A stretch of 64,000 nucleotides of DNA from Gnetum montanum (lineage: Eukaryota; Streptophyta; Gnetopsida; Gnetales; Gnetaceae). This document shows positions 10,600 through 19,596 of the stretch, one piece after another. The stretch covers positions 192,110-256,109 of the forward strand of contig MNCI01003938.1 of NCBI GenBank assembly GCA_015680685.1, in the 5' to 3' direction. Within the stretch, counting starts at the first letter, position 1. Each line of letters starts with the position of its first letter. The position numbers and the translations under genes were made by a program. The notes below the pieces were generated by a model. That model saw only the letters and a program-made list of their open reading frames with translations. It ran no database searches and was not told the origin of the DNA.

Positions 10600-11270
10600 T
10601 TGTGAGCAATGTCATAAATTAGGTTTAGATGTTACTATTCTACTATTGATCACCTTGTCACATTGAAATATCTTTTTGACTGTGTGAAAGGGTAAAATAA
10701 TAGAACTTTTATTTTCTTTGTGGATTTCTCTAAAGCATATGATTTAGGTATTAGGAGTAACTATGAAAGTGATTACAAGACATTAGCATCCCTCCATCCT
10801 TGTTATATGTTATTCAAAGTCTTAACAAGAGGAATATATATATATATATGAATGATATAGATTAATACTCACATGAAAATGGTTTATTACATGGTAATAT
10901 TGGGGTGAAACAAGGTTGTCCTCTTTCCCCTACGCTTTTTTGGCATTTTTATTGATGAACTAGAAGAGTGGATGCTTAAAGTTCTAGGTAAATCCTTTAT
11001 TAAAATTAATGATCATCCTATAAGCCTCTTGCTATATGTGAATGTTGTAGTTGTCATCTCCAAGTCTAAAGAAGGTTTGCAACAAATGCTTATTGTTCTA
11101 AATGATTTTTACCAATAGTCTAGAATGAAAGTTAATGTGAAAAAATTAAAATTATGGTGTGGCACTAGAAATCATGATTATTCTTTAACTATGAGTACAA
11201 ATAAAATAGATATAACTTCAAATTATAGATGCCTTGGGTTGGATCTATCTCAAAATTACAATTAGGTGGC
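10600..11270 (+). pseudogene. LINE-D reverse transcriptase remnant, active site lost
   Basis: The RT order is visible: Y-R-S-T-I-D-H-L near 10640, F-V-D-F-S-K-A-Y-D near 10700-10742, and G-V-K-Q-G-C-P-L-S-P at about 10908-10937. An extra T in a run at about 10934-10941 then shifts the frame, after which I-F-I-D-E-L-E-E is recovered. At 11035-11046 the catalytic Y-A-D-D reads Y-V-N-V, so both metal-binding aspartates are gone and the domain cannot polymerise DNA. Confidence 0.75.
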
Positions 11271-12087
11271 TTGAGAACTTTATTTGACCTTAAAAGAAAA
11301 TGTAAGAGGGAAGCTATTTTTACCTTGGAAATCAGAAGACAATTGTTTTTCTCTATTGTGCAACCAACTCTTTTGTATGGTTGTGTTGTGGAGCTTTGGG
11401 ATTGCTAGTAAATATTGAAAGAAAATAGAAGAGGTTCAAAAGCATTTTTTTATTGGAAGAGTTTCAAGTTAAAAGATAAGTTCAATATGATTTGCTATTG
11501 ATATGATGCCCTTAGAGATAGAAGCCCCTTTTTAATTTATTTCATATATTCATTATCTCTCTTGTTGCATAGTGACTAGATTTTCAAAGGAAGTCTTAGT
11601 GGCTACACAACAAAAAGGGTGGTTCCATGAGGGAATGGTTTGACTCAAAAAATAGAACATTAAGGAGGAGATTCTTTATTATGATACAAAATAGCTACGT
11701 AAGAGTATTAAAGATAAGAAACTTTTACACATATGGGATAATCCAATAGGTAAAATATAATTCTACTTGACTAACATTAGAGAAGGCATTAACAAGAAAG
11801 TAGCTTATTTATACAACCTTATATTCCTTCATTTACAATGTCAAATTAGCCAGGCAAGATTGGGCTATCACTATTTTAGAATTAATATAGATAAATGGGT
11901 TAAGACTCCACAAAAAAAAAAAAAAAAGAATTCGCCACCTATGCAATCAAGGAGTAATTGGAGATGAAAATCACATGTTAATGCAATGTTTTGTTTTAGA
12001 GCATTATCACCAGAAATGGTAAATTACAACTAAAAGTTTAAAAGACCTATTTGATTTGGCTGAGAGGCCATTACCAGTCATAATTTA

Positions 12088-12300
12088 ATTTTAGCAACTC
12101 TGTGGATAACGCTGACGTGTAACTAAAATTCTAGATAGGCCATTTTAGTAACGCAACTTTGTGCATAACGCTAAAATTTCAACAAGCCATTTTGGTAATG
12201 CAACTTTGTGCATAACGCTGACGTGTAACTAAAATTCTAACATGCCATTTTAGTAACGCAACTTTGTGCATAATGTTGACATGTTACGAATGGTTACGTT
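12088..12300. repeat. Short tandem repeat, about 55 bp x 4
   Basis: Four imperfect copies contain (CAT)TTTAGTAACGCAACTTTG followed by TGCATAACGCTGACGTGTAACTAAAATTCTA. They start near 12088, 12141, 12188 and 12245, and the second lacks the GACGTGTAAC part. They separate LINE-D from the host-gene fragments that follow. Confidence 0.75.
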
Positions 12301-12384
12301 GTGTTATGAAAGGTTACGGCATGAAATAGTCCATATAAAAATAGTGCAATAGTTAAACAAGACCAGGCCGGGTAACGCCCAAGG

Positions 12385-12662
12385 TTCAGCCGAAAGTGGG
12401 AACACAAAAATATCGCCTGCATTCAGAGTCTCTTGGAACAATTGGTTTTTTGTGTCCACAAATTCTGCCAAAACCAACCCACCATGGATCAGAAACACGA
12501 ACTCGGTGGCCGGTGGATGACTATGAGGCTGAAGGATGCCACCTGGGGTGAAATCGGTGCAAGCCAGAGTGAGACCCTGCATGTTGCTGCCCGGCAGATT
12601 CATGGCCGTTGTCAGGATCACTGCAGTCCCGAATGCCGTGCTCCGCGTTCCGGCTTTGCCAG
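12385..12662 (-). pseudogene. Germin-like protein (cupin) fragment
   Basis: Read leftward from 12662, the frame holds a germin box 1 segment: G-L-T-L-A, D-F-T-P-G-G, then H-S-H-P-P-A-T-E and the first Gly after it (G-x5-H-x-H-x3-E-x6-G). L-N-A-G-D-I-F-V-F-P follows. Germin-like proteins are secreted cupins that bind manganese through three His and one Glu. The first two His and the Glu are present. The second box with the third His is absent, because the similarity ends after F-V-F-P near 12390. Signal peptide and N-terminus are also absent. The fragment begins exactly where the PPR fragment ends. Confidence 0.82.
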
Positions 12663-12663
12663 T

Positions 12664-13078
12664 GTGGATGTCTTCAAATCCGTGTCAGGATCAATGCATG
12701 CTATTTGCATTTGAAACAGTTGCAGAGCTTCTACCGGGAATCCTTTTATGGAATAAGCTGAGATCATGGTGGTCCAAGATACAACATTCTTCGTCGGTAT
12801 TTCGCCAAACAGCTGCTGTGCTCTTCAAGCCTACCAAGCTTTGAATACAATATCAACGTTTTGGTTTGAAGGTAAGGGTTCATCATGAATCCTGTCTGAA
12901 TGAGTTTGGCATGCAGATTTCTTCCTTGCGGTAGGTCTTTCGCAACAATGCATCTCTGCAGAGGTCTTGCATAGCTTGGAATATCATGCAAGCTTTGGAC
13001 ATAGAGAAAGGGCCAGGCATGAAAAATGTGCTGTTTGGTAAAGAATTCATAGGATGTTGCACATGTACGTCTCCACAT
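12664..13078 (-). pseudogene. PPR (pentatricopeptide repeat) protein fragment
   Basis: The minus-strand frame from 13078 contains L-Q-R-C-I-V-A-K-D-L-P-Q-G-R-N-L-H-A, then L-I-Q-T-G-F, Y-L-Q-T-K-T-L-I-L-Y-S-K-L-G-R-L-E. Near 12820 one base is missing. The shifted frame then continues A-Q-Q-L-F-G-E-I-P-T-K-N-V-V-S-W-T-T-M-I, S-A-Y and E-A-L-Q-L-F-Q-M-Q. This is the usual order in the N-terminal repeats of PLS-type plant PPR proteins, organellar RNA-binding proteins. Only about two repeats are present, and the sequence then joins the germin-like fragment. It is a captured or broken piece. Confidence 0.85.
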
Positions 13079-13109
13079 TGATAGATCGATTGATGAACAG
13101 GGTTTATTA

Positions 13110-14250
13110 GTTTAAGTCTGCACCAGGCACACCGTGAAACTTCCTAGAAAATGTGAAAAAGCATTAGCAGGGTCCCAATGGTTCCAAGAGCTCGTAAATG
13201 CAGTGTGCCTTCTCCATTGCTGCGAAAATTATATGGGGAAAATATTTACACATTACAGAGCAAACGGTGCAAAAATTATATGGGGAAAATATTTACACAT
13301 TACAGAGCAAACGGAAATTTCTGCGTGCTGCTGCTGAGAGAACAAACGAAGAAGCACCATCTCTCATTCATGTGCTTCTGGTGCTGCTGCTGTTTTTACC
13401 TGAAAAACATCAACCGCATTTACTTCATCTTTGTCAGTGGGTGTGGGGCGGACAGTGGGCTCTCCTCTTGGGCTCTCCTCTCCTCGGTTGTCTCATGCCG
13501 TCACTGCCTCTGCCTGGCTGCCCCTGTCCCTGCTCGGATTTCGTGCCTGGATTGAATGTTGTCGCGCTACTGTGTTTTTTTCTAAAGTGCCTGTATTTTC
13601 CCTGGCCATGTGTTAAATACGGGTCCATATCCCGTGCCAGGCTGATTCTCTGTAGCGGGTGCCGTAATATATGTTTTAAAAAATATTACGTTTCTGCTTA
13701 ACACCTGCCTGCGAAAAAACAGGTCATGGGATTGATTCCCGCTACAGCTAAAACGAAGGGCACATAGAAATATGTTATAATCATAAACTATATTTCTATG
13801 TTATAATCATAAACTAGAATTTTATAAATGTGCTTCGGATGACCATTTGGTTGCATAAGGTGTACTTTGAAGTTGGTGGTGGCGTTGCGTGTGTTGTATT
13901 CAAGCTTAGGAGCAATGTTTTTGAATGATCATTAGTATAATGGTAAGTTCAATATGTGAACTTTTGTAAAATAAATAGCTTCACTGCCAGATTTGGCATC
14001 AAATTGATGCTATGATTACTTCACTTTTGACTGCCTCACTTTTGACCTGGAATATCGTACACACTTTGAAAAATAGTTATCTTCACAAGCACATCTAGGA
14101 TCAAACTGATGCCATAACGCTGGTCATATAAGGTATGTTGTGATTTATGTGTTGCTATAGCTTTTAGGCTTCAGCTTGCAATTCAGCTAGTAGGACATAG
14201 TTACAAATCTTTGCAATTCATTCGTGTTTGTAGGTTTTCAAGAAGTTACT
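13110..14250. other. Non-coding segment with GC-rich block and short duplications
   Basis: A perfect or near-perfect 43-bp duplication (13224-13267 and 13272-13314, period 48) carries AAAATTATATGGGGAAAATA. From about 13425 to 13560 the DNA is clearly GC-rich against an AT-rich background, with CCTCTCCTCGG and TGCCTGGCTGCCCC. ATATTTCTATGTTATAATCA is nearly repeated around 13768 and 13790. Open frames here (such as 13198-13701) have no domain I know and look spurious. The block could be the 5' end or promoter of a captured gene. Confidence 0.5.
13650..13747. repeat. Nested inverted repeat (hairpin)
   Basis: The outer arms CTGTAGCGGG (13650-13659) and CCCGCTACAG (13738-13747) are perfect complements. 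The inner arms CGTAATAT (13663-13670) and ATATTACG (13683-13690) are perfect as well, with a 12-base AT-rich loop. A short CCTG/CAGG pair (13708-13711, 13720-13723) adds a third potential stem. It could be a small foldback element or a transposon end structure. No A-box is visible, so I do not call it a tRNA. Confidence 0.55.
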
Positions 14251-14257
14251 GAAAATG

Positions 14258-14540
14258 GGTAGGTCTGGATGGGCCAGCAAATTTTGGAGATGTCACAGCA
14301 GCTCCATAACATCTAACGATGAGGACCATGGGCAGCCTTCAATGAGTGGAACCGCTGACATCTAATGATGAGGACCATGGGCAGCCTTCAATGAGTGGAA
14401 CTGCCATTGAACATGCTTCAACCAGTGGAACTGACTTTACTTCAAGTGCTACTCCTACTTCGGATCCTGTATCGTCACTTCAACGATTTAACATGAGAGA
14501 GCTGTGGGATGAACTTTTGATAAATTTCAGAGATGCAGAG
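14258..14540 (+). pseudogene. Unrecognised exon-like frame with 49-bp duplication and splice donor
   Basis: The segment begins at M-G-R-S-G-W-A and is Ser/Thr-rich. A 49-bp tandem duplication (copies starting at 14312 and 14361, TCTAACGATGAGGACCATGG) breaks the frame, because 49 is not a multiple of three. The second frame (14346 on) ends at F-R-D-A-E, and GTGAGT follows at 14541, a good plant splice donor. An intron-like stretch and TTTTCAG near 14625 come next. I do not recognise the product. It may be another captured exon. Confidence 0.4.
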
Positions 14541-14919
14541 GTGAGTTTCTACGTTTAATTTAATATTTTGAAAACTAATAACTACTGCATAGCTTAGTGT
14601 TGATATACAATGTGTAATGTTTTCAGGACGCGCAGCAAGCAAAAATCACAAGATAGATATGGCCAAGCAAAGAGAGAAGATTTTGGTCAAGGCTTGCATG
14701 TTTGCCTGTTTTGCAGCAGCTGTTCATATCGGGAAAGCGAGATTCCCATGTCCTGGTCTCTTTTTTTTAGTATTATTATTATTGGTGGTTAAATAAGTTC
14801 AGCTGGTTCAGTGTAATTTCAATTATTGTCTGTGTGTTACACTATTACCATCTCTTAGGAAATGTATGAGTATTTTTTTTAATATTTTAATAAAAGCACC
14901 ATATTTTCCTAAAGGGCAA

Positions 14920-15360
14920 AATGATGCAAGCACGCTTACTTATATGATCTTTAGAGATATCCCAAGATCTCTTCAACTTGCAGTAGGTGTCCTTTCCGTG
15001 GGTGCCTCATTAGAAAACTACCTCACATTGGTCCTCAGATGATGAAAGAATGTTTGGAAGCATTTGGTGAGATGTGTTATTTAGCAAAGCTTTTACACGA
15101 TTTGAAAAGTCCTATGTATCCAAATTCAAAGCTTGAGAAGGAATTGCAAAAGGGTCCTGAGTTTTTGGTGGAAGGACCCATCGTGTATAGATGTTGGTAG
15201 CAAAGAAACAACAGGTCTTACATTTGTTGCACTATCTCGAGTGAGGAGTATTGACAGTTTGAAGATATTCCCTCCGATCTCCAAAGAAAGATATATGAAG
15301 ATATTTAAGGCTTTGCACCTTTAAAGTAGATTGGATGAAGAGCAACGCATTAAATCTGAC
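14920..15360 (+). pseudogene. Pif1/Helitron-type helicase C-terminal fragment
   Basis: In the frame from 15133 the text I-D-V-G-S-K-E-T-T-G-L-T-F-V-A-L-S-R-V-R is the C-terminal SF1B helicase region (motif VI with the Arg finger) shared by Pif1-family helicases and the Rep-Hel protein of Helitrons. I-F-P-P-I-S-K-E-R-Y follows, and past a TAG stop, S-R-L-D-E-E-Q-R-I. Upstream (14920-15130) the sequence is exon-like but in other frames and I do not recognise it. The Walker motifs are absent. It may come from a Helitron or from a captured cellular Pif1-like gene. Confidence 0.75.
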
Positions 15361-15960
15361 TGTTAACTAATTTTTACCATTTTGAATGTCAGAACATTTG
15401 TAACTATACATTTTCAATTACGCAAGTTTGTACATTGATCATTTCTGCTGTATTACAACATGTTCATAATCATTCAATAAAACATTCCATGGTCTTATAA
15501 TATATTTATTTGTTATGTTTAAAAAATCATCGTTGCAGTAGACGACTGGCGATCACTAGCTTAGTTATATATTTATAATATATATCTATAAATTGGCCAA
15601 GAGAATTCCTCAATTTCTTTTGAAAAATTTATGATTTTTTGTCATTAGTAATTCAAACAATTTTTTGGTTTATTTTGATTTATAAAAGGCCTCTTATTAG
15701 AAGTGAAAAAAAAAGTGTTCTTTTGACAAAGGGAAAGGATTGATCCTTTTCCTACTTCAAAGGGAAGGTTTTTTATGATCAATTGTAAGGATGAAAACCA
15801 GTACTGGTACCTCCAAAACTGGTGAGCCTTACCTTCCTCTCTAGGGCTTTTTACTGGTGTTTTGAAGCTACGATGTAATGCACTTTGTGTCTAGTTCTTT
15901 TAGTTATGAACTAGCATATTTCTAATGTAGATGTACTAATGTAGATGTACCATGTAGATG
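15361..15960. other. AT-rich spacer, nothing recognised
   Basis: No frame or repeat family is identified. ATGTAGATGTAC-like words recur three times near 15928-15960, next to the first base where similarity to the e2 3' LTR begins. Confidence 0.5.
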
Positions 15961-16355
15961 AATTTTTCTTGTCATGTTTTCTTATAAATTTGATGTGTTT
16001 CATGCTTGCATAGGAGGAGAGATAAGAACTTATGCAAGGAAATTGAATGAGGGGCAAGGGAGAGCACTTGAGAGAGGTTGAGAGAATCTCTTATAAGTAT
16101 CTTTTCTTGAGCTTTGGCTCCATGGTGAGCAATTGAGGATTGAGAAGGAACATGTGTGGTCTATAAGATCCTTAGGATAGTTGTGAGTTGAGCTTGGCTC
16201 CTCATCTTTGATGTATTTTCTTTTTATTTTGAGAGTTTTATCAATATAAAGAAGATTTTCTCTATTTCATTGTGTTGTTCTTTTTTTTCTAAGCTAGTTC
16301 TTCTTGGAAGTTTGGGAAATGGGTCCTTTGAGTCTATTAAGGTAGCACCCCTACA
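15961..16355 (+). repeat. e2 5' LTR, 3' portion only
   Basis: From about 15965 this stretch matches 20090-20475: TTTCATGCTTGCA, CTTATAAGT, AGCTTTGGCTCCATGGT, GCAATTGAGGATTGAGA, CTTGGCTCCTCAT. It ends CCCCTACA at 16355. The 3' LTR begins TGTAGGG, so the element ends are inverted (TGTAGGG(G/A)...CCCCTACA). The part of the 3' LTR from 19597 to 20090 has no counterpart here, so this LTR is truncated or its U3 was replaced. Confidence 0.7.
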
Positions 16356-16360
16356 CTAGA

Positions 16361-16374
16361 TTAGTATCAGAGTG
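16361..16374 (+). promoter_or_regulatory. e2 primer-binding site (initiator tRNA-Met type)
   Basis: TTAGTATCAGAGTG follows the LTR end by five bases. The reference is TGGTATCAGAGC, complementary to the 3' end of plant initiator tRNA-Met. Confidence 0.75.
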
Positions 16375-16547
16375 TTAGGTTTATAGGAATCCACATATCT
16401 ACACTTGGTTTGGAGGAATCTGCATTTACATTTGTGATATTAATCAAACTTCTAAAGAATTTTGAAGCTTTACTACTACTTAGGGTTTCAAAAACATAAG
16501 ATTGGTGTAGATTGCTTTGATCTTGTAAGATCAAGATTCCTTTTAAC

Positions 16548-17800
16548 ATGGTTCCTAAGAAGAAGAATAATCAAGATCTTGGACAAGAGATTCAAGAGCT
16601 CAAAGACTCCTTTAAGGCTTTTATGGCTGAAATGCAAGACGTTCTCTCCAAAGTAAGGATCATCAAACACCAAGATTTTGAAGAAGCTTCAAGAAAAAGT
16701 GAAGAGGAGGTTAAAGATGAGAATACTTTTGCAACTCTACAATGATTAAGAGGAAGAAATGATTAAAGAACTCCAAGGAGAGAAGGGACTAGAATTCAAA
16801 GGTATGAATCAAGGTTTCTATTTCTTCATAATAATGAGGAAAATGATGATGAAAGGTCTATAAATATGTTAAGAAGTGCTTTAACAATTCCTCATATAGA
16901 TATTTCCATCTTTAAAGATATTGAAGATATAGATTTCTTTCTTTCTTGGCTTAGAGTTTTGAATAATTATTTTCTTGTTGAGAAACTTTCTAATGAGTCA
17001 ATGATTCATGTTGTTGAGAGCAAACTTGAATGATTGGCAACTAAATGGTGGAACAAGGAATGTCTCAAATACCTTGAAGAACATGGAATACCTATTAAGA
17101 ATTAGCAACTCATGGAATTCATGCCAAAGAAAAAGTTTAAAAAGATATCCTTTCATCATGAAGTCATTAAGAAGTTGAAATTTCTCAAACAAGGAGATCA
17201 AGAGGTAAAATATTTTTATGTTAAATTTTGTAAAGCCTTGGAAATGACCAATATTCATTAAACTAAGTATGAGCAAGCTTCTAACTTCATTAGTGGATTA
17301 AGGATGCAATATTAGCAAGAATTAGCATTCTATGAGCCTGATACTCTTGATGAAGCCTATGATCTTACTCTCAAGGTTGAAATGAAAATCAACAAGTTTG
17401 GCTTAAAGAAGAACAAAGATCACAAGAAAAGGAATGAAAACGACATGGCTTACAAGTCAAGGAAATCATCCAAGGAGGATGGTGAAAAATCAAAGAAGAA
17501 GGAAAGTGAGTCTACTTCTCCTAGGAGAAGAAGAATAAGGGAACAATCTCCAGGAGGTAAAAATCATGGTAAAGATATATGTTATAATTGTGATGAATCA
17601 GGTCATAAATAATGAGAATGCACAAAACCAAAGGAGAATTCCTTTAAGGTTAAGAAAATTGAAACCATGCAAGAAGATGAGCCTAAAGGTTCAAAGAAGG
17701 TATGTAAACATGATCCTTTGTACATTGTTGAATAAAGTGAATTGGATAGTTGTACTTTTGTTGGAAATGTTAGTGCCAATGAGGATTTATAAAGAAGAAT
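16548..17800 (+). pseudogene. gag: e2 gag with CCHC zinc knuckle
   Basis: The frame opens at the ATG at 16548 (M-V-P-K-K-K-N-N) with an acidic, coiled-coil-like start, D-L-G-Q-E-I-Q-E-L-K. It keeps the same phase through a capsid region (F-F-L-S-W-L, K-W-W-N, F-K-A-L-E type words) to a Lys/Arg/Ser-rich linker and a zinc knuckle at about 17579-17621. The knuckle is C-Y-N-C-D-E-S-G-H-K-stop-stop-E-C, with CX2CX4HX4C spacing. Two stops inside the knuckle and several upstream (first near 16743) make it a pseudogene, but frameshifts are rare. Confidence 0.78.
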
Positions 17801-17805
17801 TTATT

Positions 17806-18110
17806 TAGAGCTCATTTTGATGTTAAGGGTTATTCATTGAATGTGCTCATTGATGATGGAGCATAAGAAAATGTGATTTCTATCAAGGTAGTGAAGTCAT
17901 TGTAGTTAGCTATAATTCTTCACCCTAATCAATACAAAGTGCATTGGTTAATGAAGAATCATTATAAGCAAGTTAAGAAACAATGCATTATTTATTATTC
18001 CATTAGAAGTTTTCATGATCATTCTTTGTGATGTATTACCTCTTAACTATTCAAATATCAAATTTGGTAGACCATGAAATTATGATAATAAGGCTATATT
18101 TGAAAAATAA
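17806..18110 (+). pseudogene. e2 retropepsin-type protease remnant
   Basis: The active-site region reads V-L-I-D-D-G-A-stop-E-N-V-I-S (motif at 17852-17863), equivalent to the I-D-x-G-[SA]-x-x-N-V-[VI]-S pattern of gypsy proteases. H-P-N-Q-Y-K-V-H-W and, after a frame change, L-C-D-V-L-P-L, F-G-R-P, Y-D-N correspond to the H-P-x-P-Y-K-I-x-W and L-L-G-R-P-W-x-x-D segments. Stops at several Trp or Gln positions show decay. Confidence 0.7.
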
Positions 18111-18129
18111 TAGTTGGACTCTAAGATGA

Positions 18130-19596
18130 GATAATCATAAGTCTAGATTGTTGTCCACTATTACTAATAGTAAGGTTGATAAGGGTGAATGCTATTTATG
18201 ATGATGAAATTTTCCTTAATGTTGAAGAGGATGCATTTGATATGGATGCTATTACTAATTGTAATGGAGGACAAGGTTGTTTGTGTGATTGTTGTGTTTG
18301 TAGAAAAATAACTTGAATCAAGACAAGAATGTGTGAAAACATTTGATGAACATGGACAAGGAATGAAGATTTCAAAGGACAAATGAAGATGAAGACAGAT
18401 GTCTCCAAGAAACAATAGATGTCATGGAAAAATTGAAGATAGCACAAGCAAAGACATCTTTGAAAAACAATAGACATCTTTCATTAGGCAAAGATGTCTT
18501 TTCGCAAACAAAGAAATCTTCATAGAATGTATGCAAGTTTTAGAAAGATGTCTTTCACTAGACAAAGACGTCTTTTCAAAATGGAGAACAAATGCAGAAA
18601 GATGTCTTAGCCATGAAGAAGATGTCTTCCATGATCATTAGCTAGCCATTGCACAAGTTCCAAGATGGATTTGGAAACATGGTGACTATAAGAAGATATT
18701 ATTCTCATTGGAAAATGTGCAAGATTTTGTACTATCTTTGTGTAATCATTTGACAATCATTATTGCTCCTCATTATTCTATATTTTATTTGTTGTAAATT
18801 GAGTTGTGCCTCAAATACAAGGATCAGCAAACCAAATTGCATTTATCCCTTATAATCATTGTTCTCTTCTATTTCCTTGTGGGGTTGATGTGCTTCTTGT
18901 AGGAAGGCATCTTGCTTAACCTTATCAAGATCCTACAGGATTGAGTATTCATGTAGTGCCACATCACTCTAGAGTGGAGCTCAAAGTTGTGAAGGTTGTG
19001 GAATCCTTAAAGCCACATTCTAAGCTTGCCAAGAACTTATGGGGTTCAATGGATTTGAATCACACTAAAGTAGAGCTTAGAGCTTGTATACGGTGTGGCA
19101 TCCTTCAAACCACAATTTGGAGGGAACAAAGTTTGGAGGTGTGCTTGCAAAATACCCTCCAAGTATGGACTACCCAAGTTGGGAAACCACATTAAAATTG
19201 GATATGCTATTTGTGTTGGGAATTTTTAATTTGGAGAATTTATTCATCCCCCTCCTAGCCCCATTAATGATCTACACCTACTCCATGAATTAATGCTAAC
19301 AATTATTTTTCTAAATTCCTATGTCAAATTTTTGTAGGTTTAAGCCATCATTGTGATGCAAGAAAAGAATTTCAAGAGATGCTCAAATAAAGGAAGCATG
19401 GTGGGACATGAGGGAAAGCCTCCATGGGCAAACAAAGCTCAAAATCAAAACTACAAATGATAGTCATTCTCATGTTTCTAATGCATTGAGTCTTGATTGT
19501 TGTGTTGTGTGTGATGGCCTTAAGTCATGAGGGCATGGTGCCTTCCAACTTGTGAAAGGTCATGAAGTATGGTATTTTTTAAGGTGGGAGAATTGG
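18130..19596 (+). other. e2 3' internal region without pol
   Basis: The region contains a first cluster of AGATGTCT/AGACATCT words (18395-18635) and an open frame at 18941-19195 with no domain I recognise. A purine-rich AAGGTGGGAGAATTGG (19581-19596) directly precedes the 3' LTR and can serve as polypurine tract. RT and integrase are absent. Confidence 0.55.
18395..18635. repeat. Cluster of AGATGTCT/AGACATCT motifs, copy 1
   Basis: About nine occurrences of AAGATGTCTT or its reverse complement AAGACATCTT (allowing one change, e.g. AAGACGTCTT) occur within 240 bases, in both orientations. They are irregularly spaced, and the intervening sequence is not repeated. The same words cluster in the 3' LTR at 19665-19950. 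Confidence 0.7.

Larger units (their letters stand above)
9240..12075 (+). mobile_element. LINE-D: decayed plus-strand non-LTR retrotransposon
   Basis: In order I see an endonuclease remnant (about 9270-9990), an RT remnant (about 10600-11270) and a C-terminal part with a Cys/His-like segment (G-D-E-N-H-M-L-M-Q-C, about 11950-11990). The RT has F-V-D-F-S-K-A-Y-D and G-V-K-Q-G-C-P-L-S-P-T-L-F. That wording is unlike the G-L-R-Q-G-D-P-L form of LINE-B and LINE-C, so this is a separate LINE clade, which I cannot name. Frameshifts and stops are frequent. No poly-A tail is evident at the 3' end. Confidence 0.75.

Noticed and set aside
13198-13701. 167-codon open frame on the plus strand in the GC-rich block
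   Set aside because: It spans a tandem duplication, has Leu/Cys/Pro-rich low-information text and matches no known fold. GC-rich composition alone explains the lack of stops.
13645-13750. tRNA gene at the nested inverted repeat
   Set aside because: The end resembles an acceptor stem and T-loop, but there is no A-box or D-arm and no anticodon arm of proper size.
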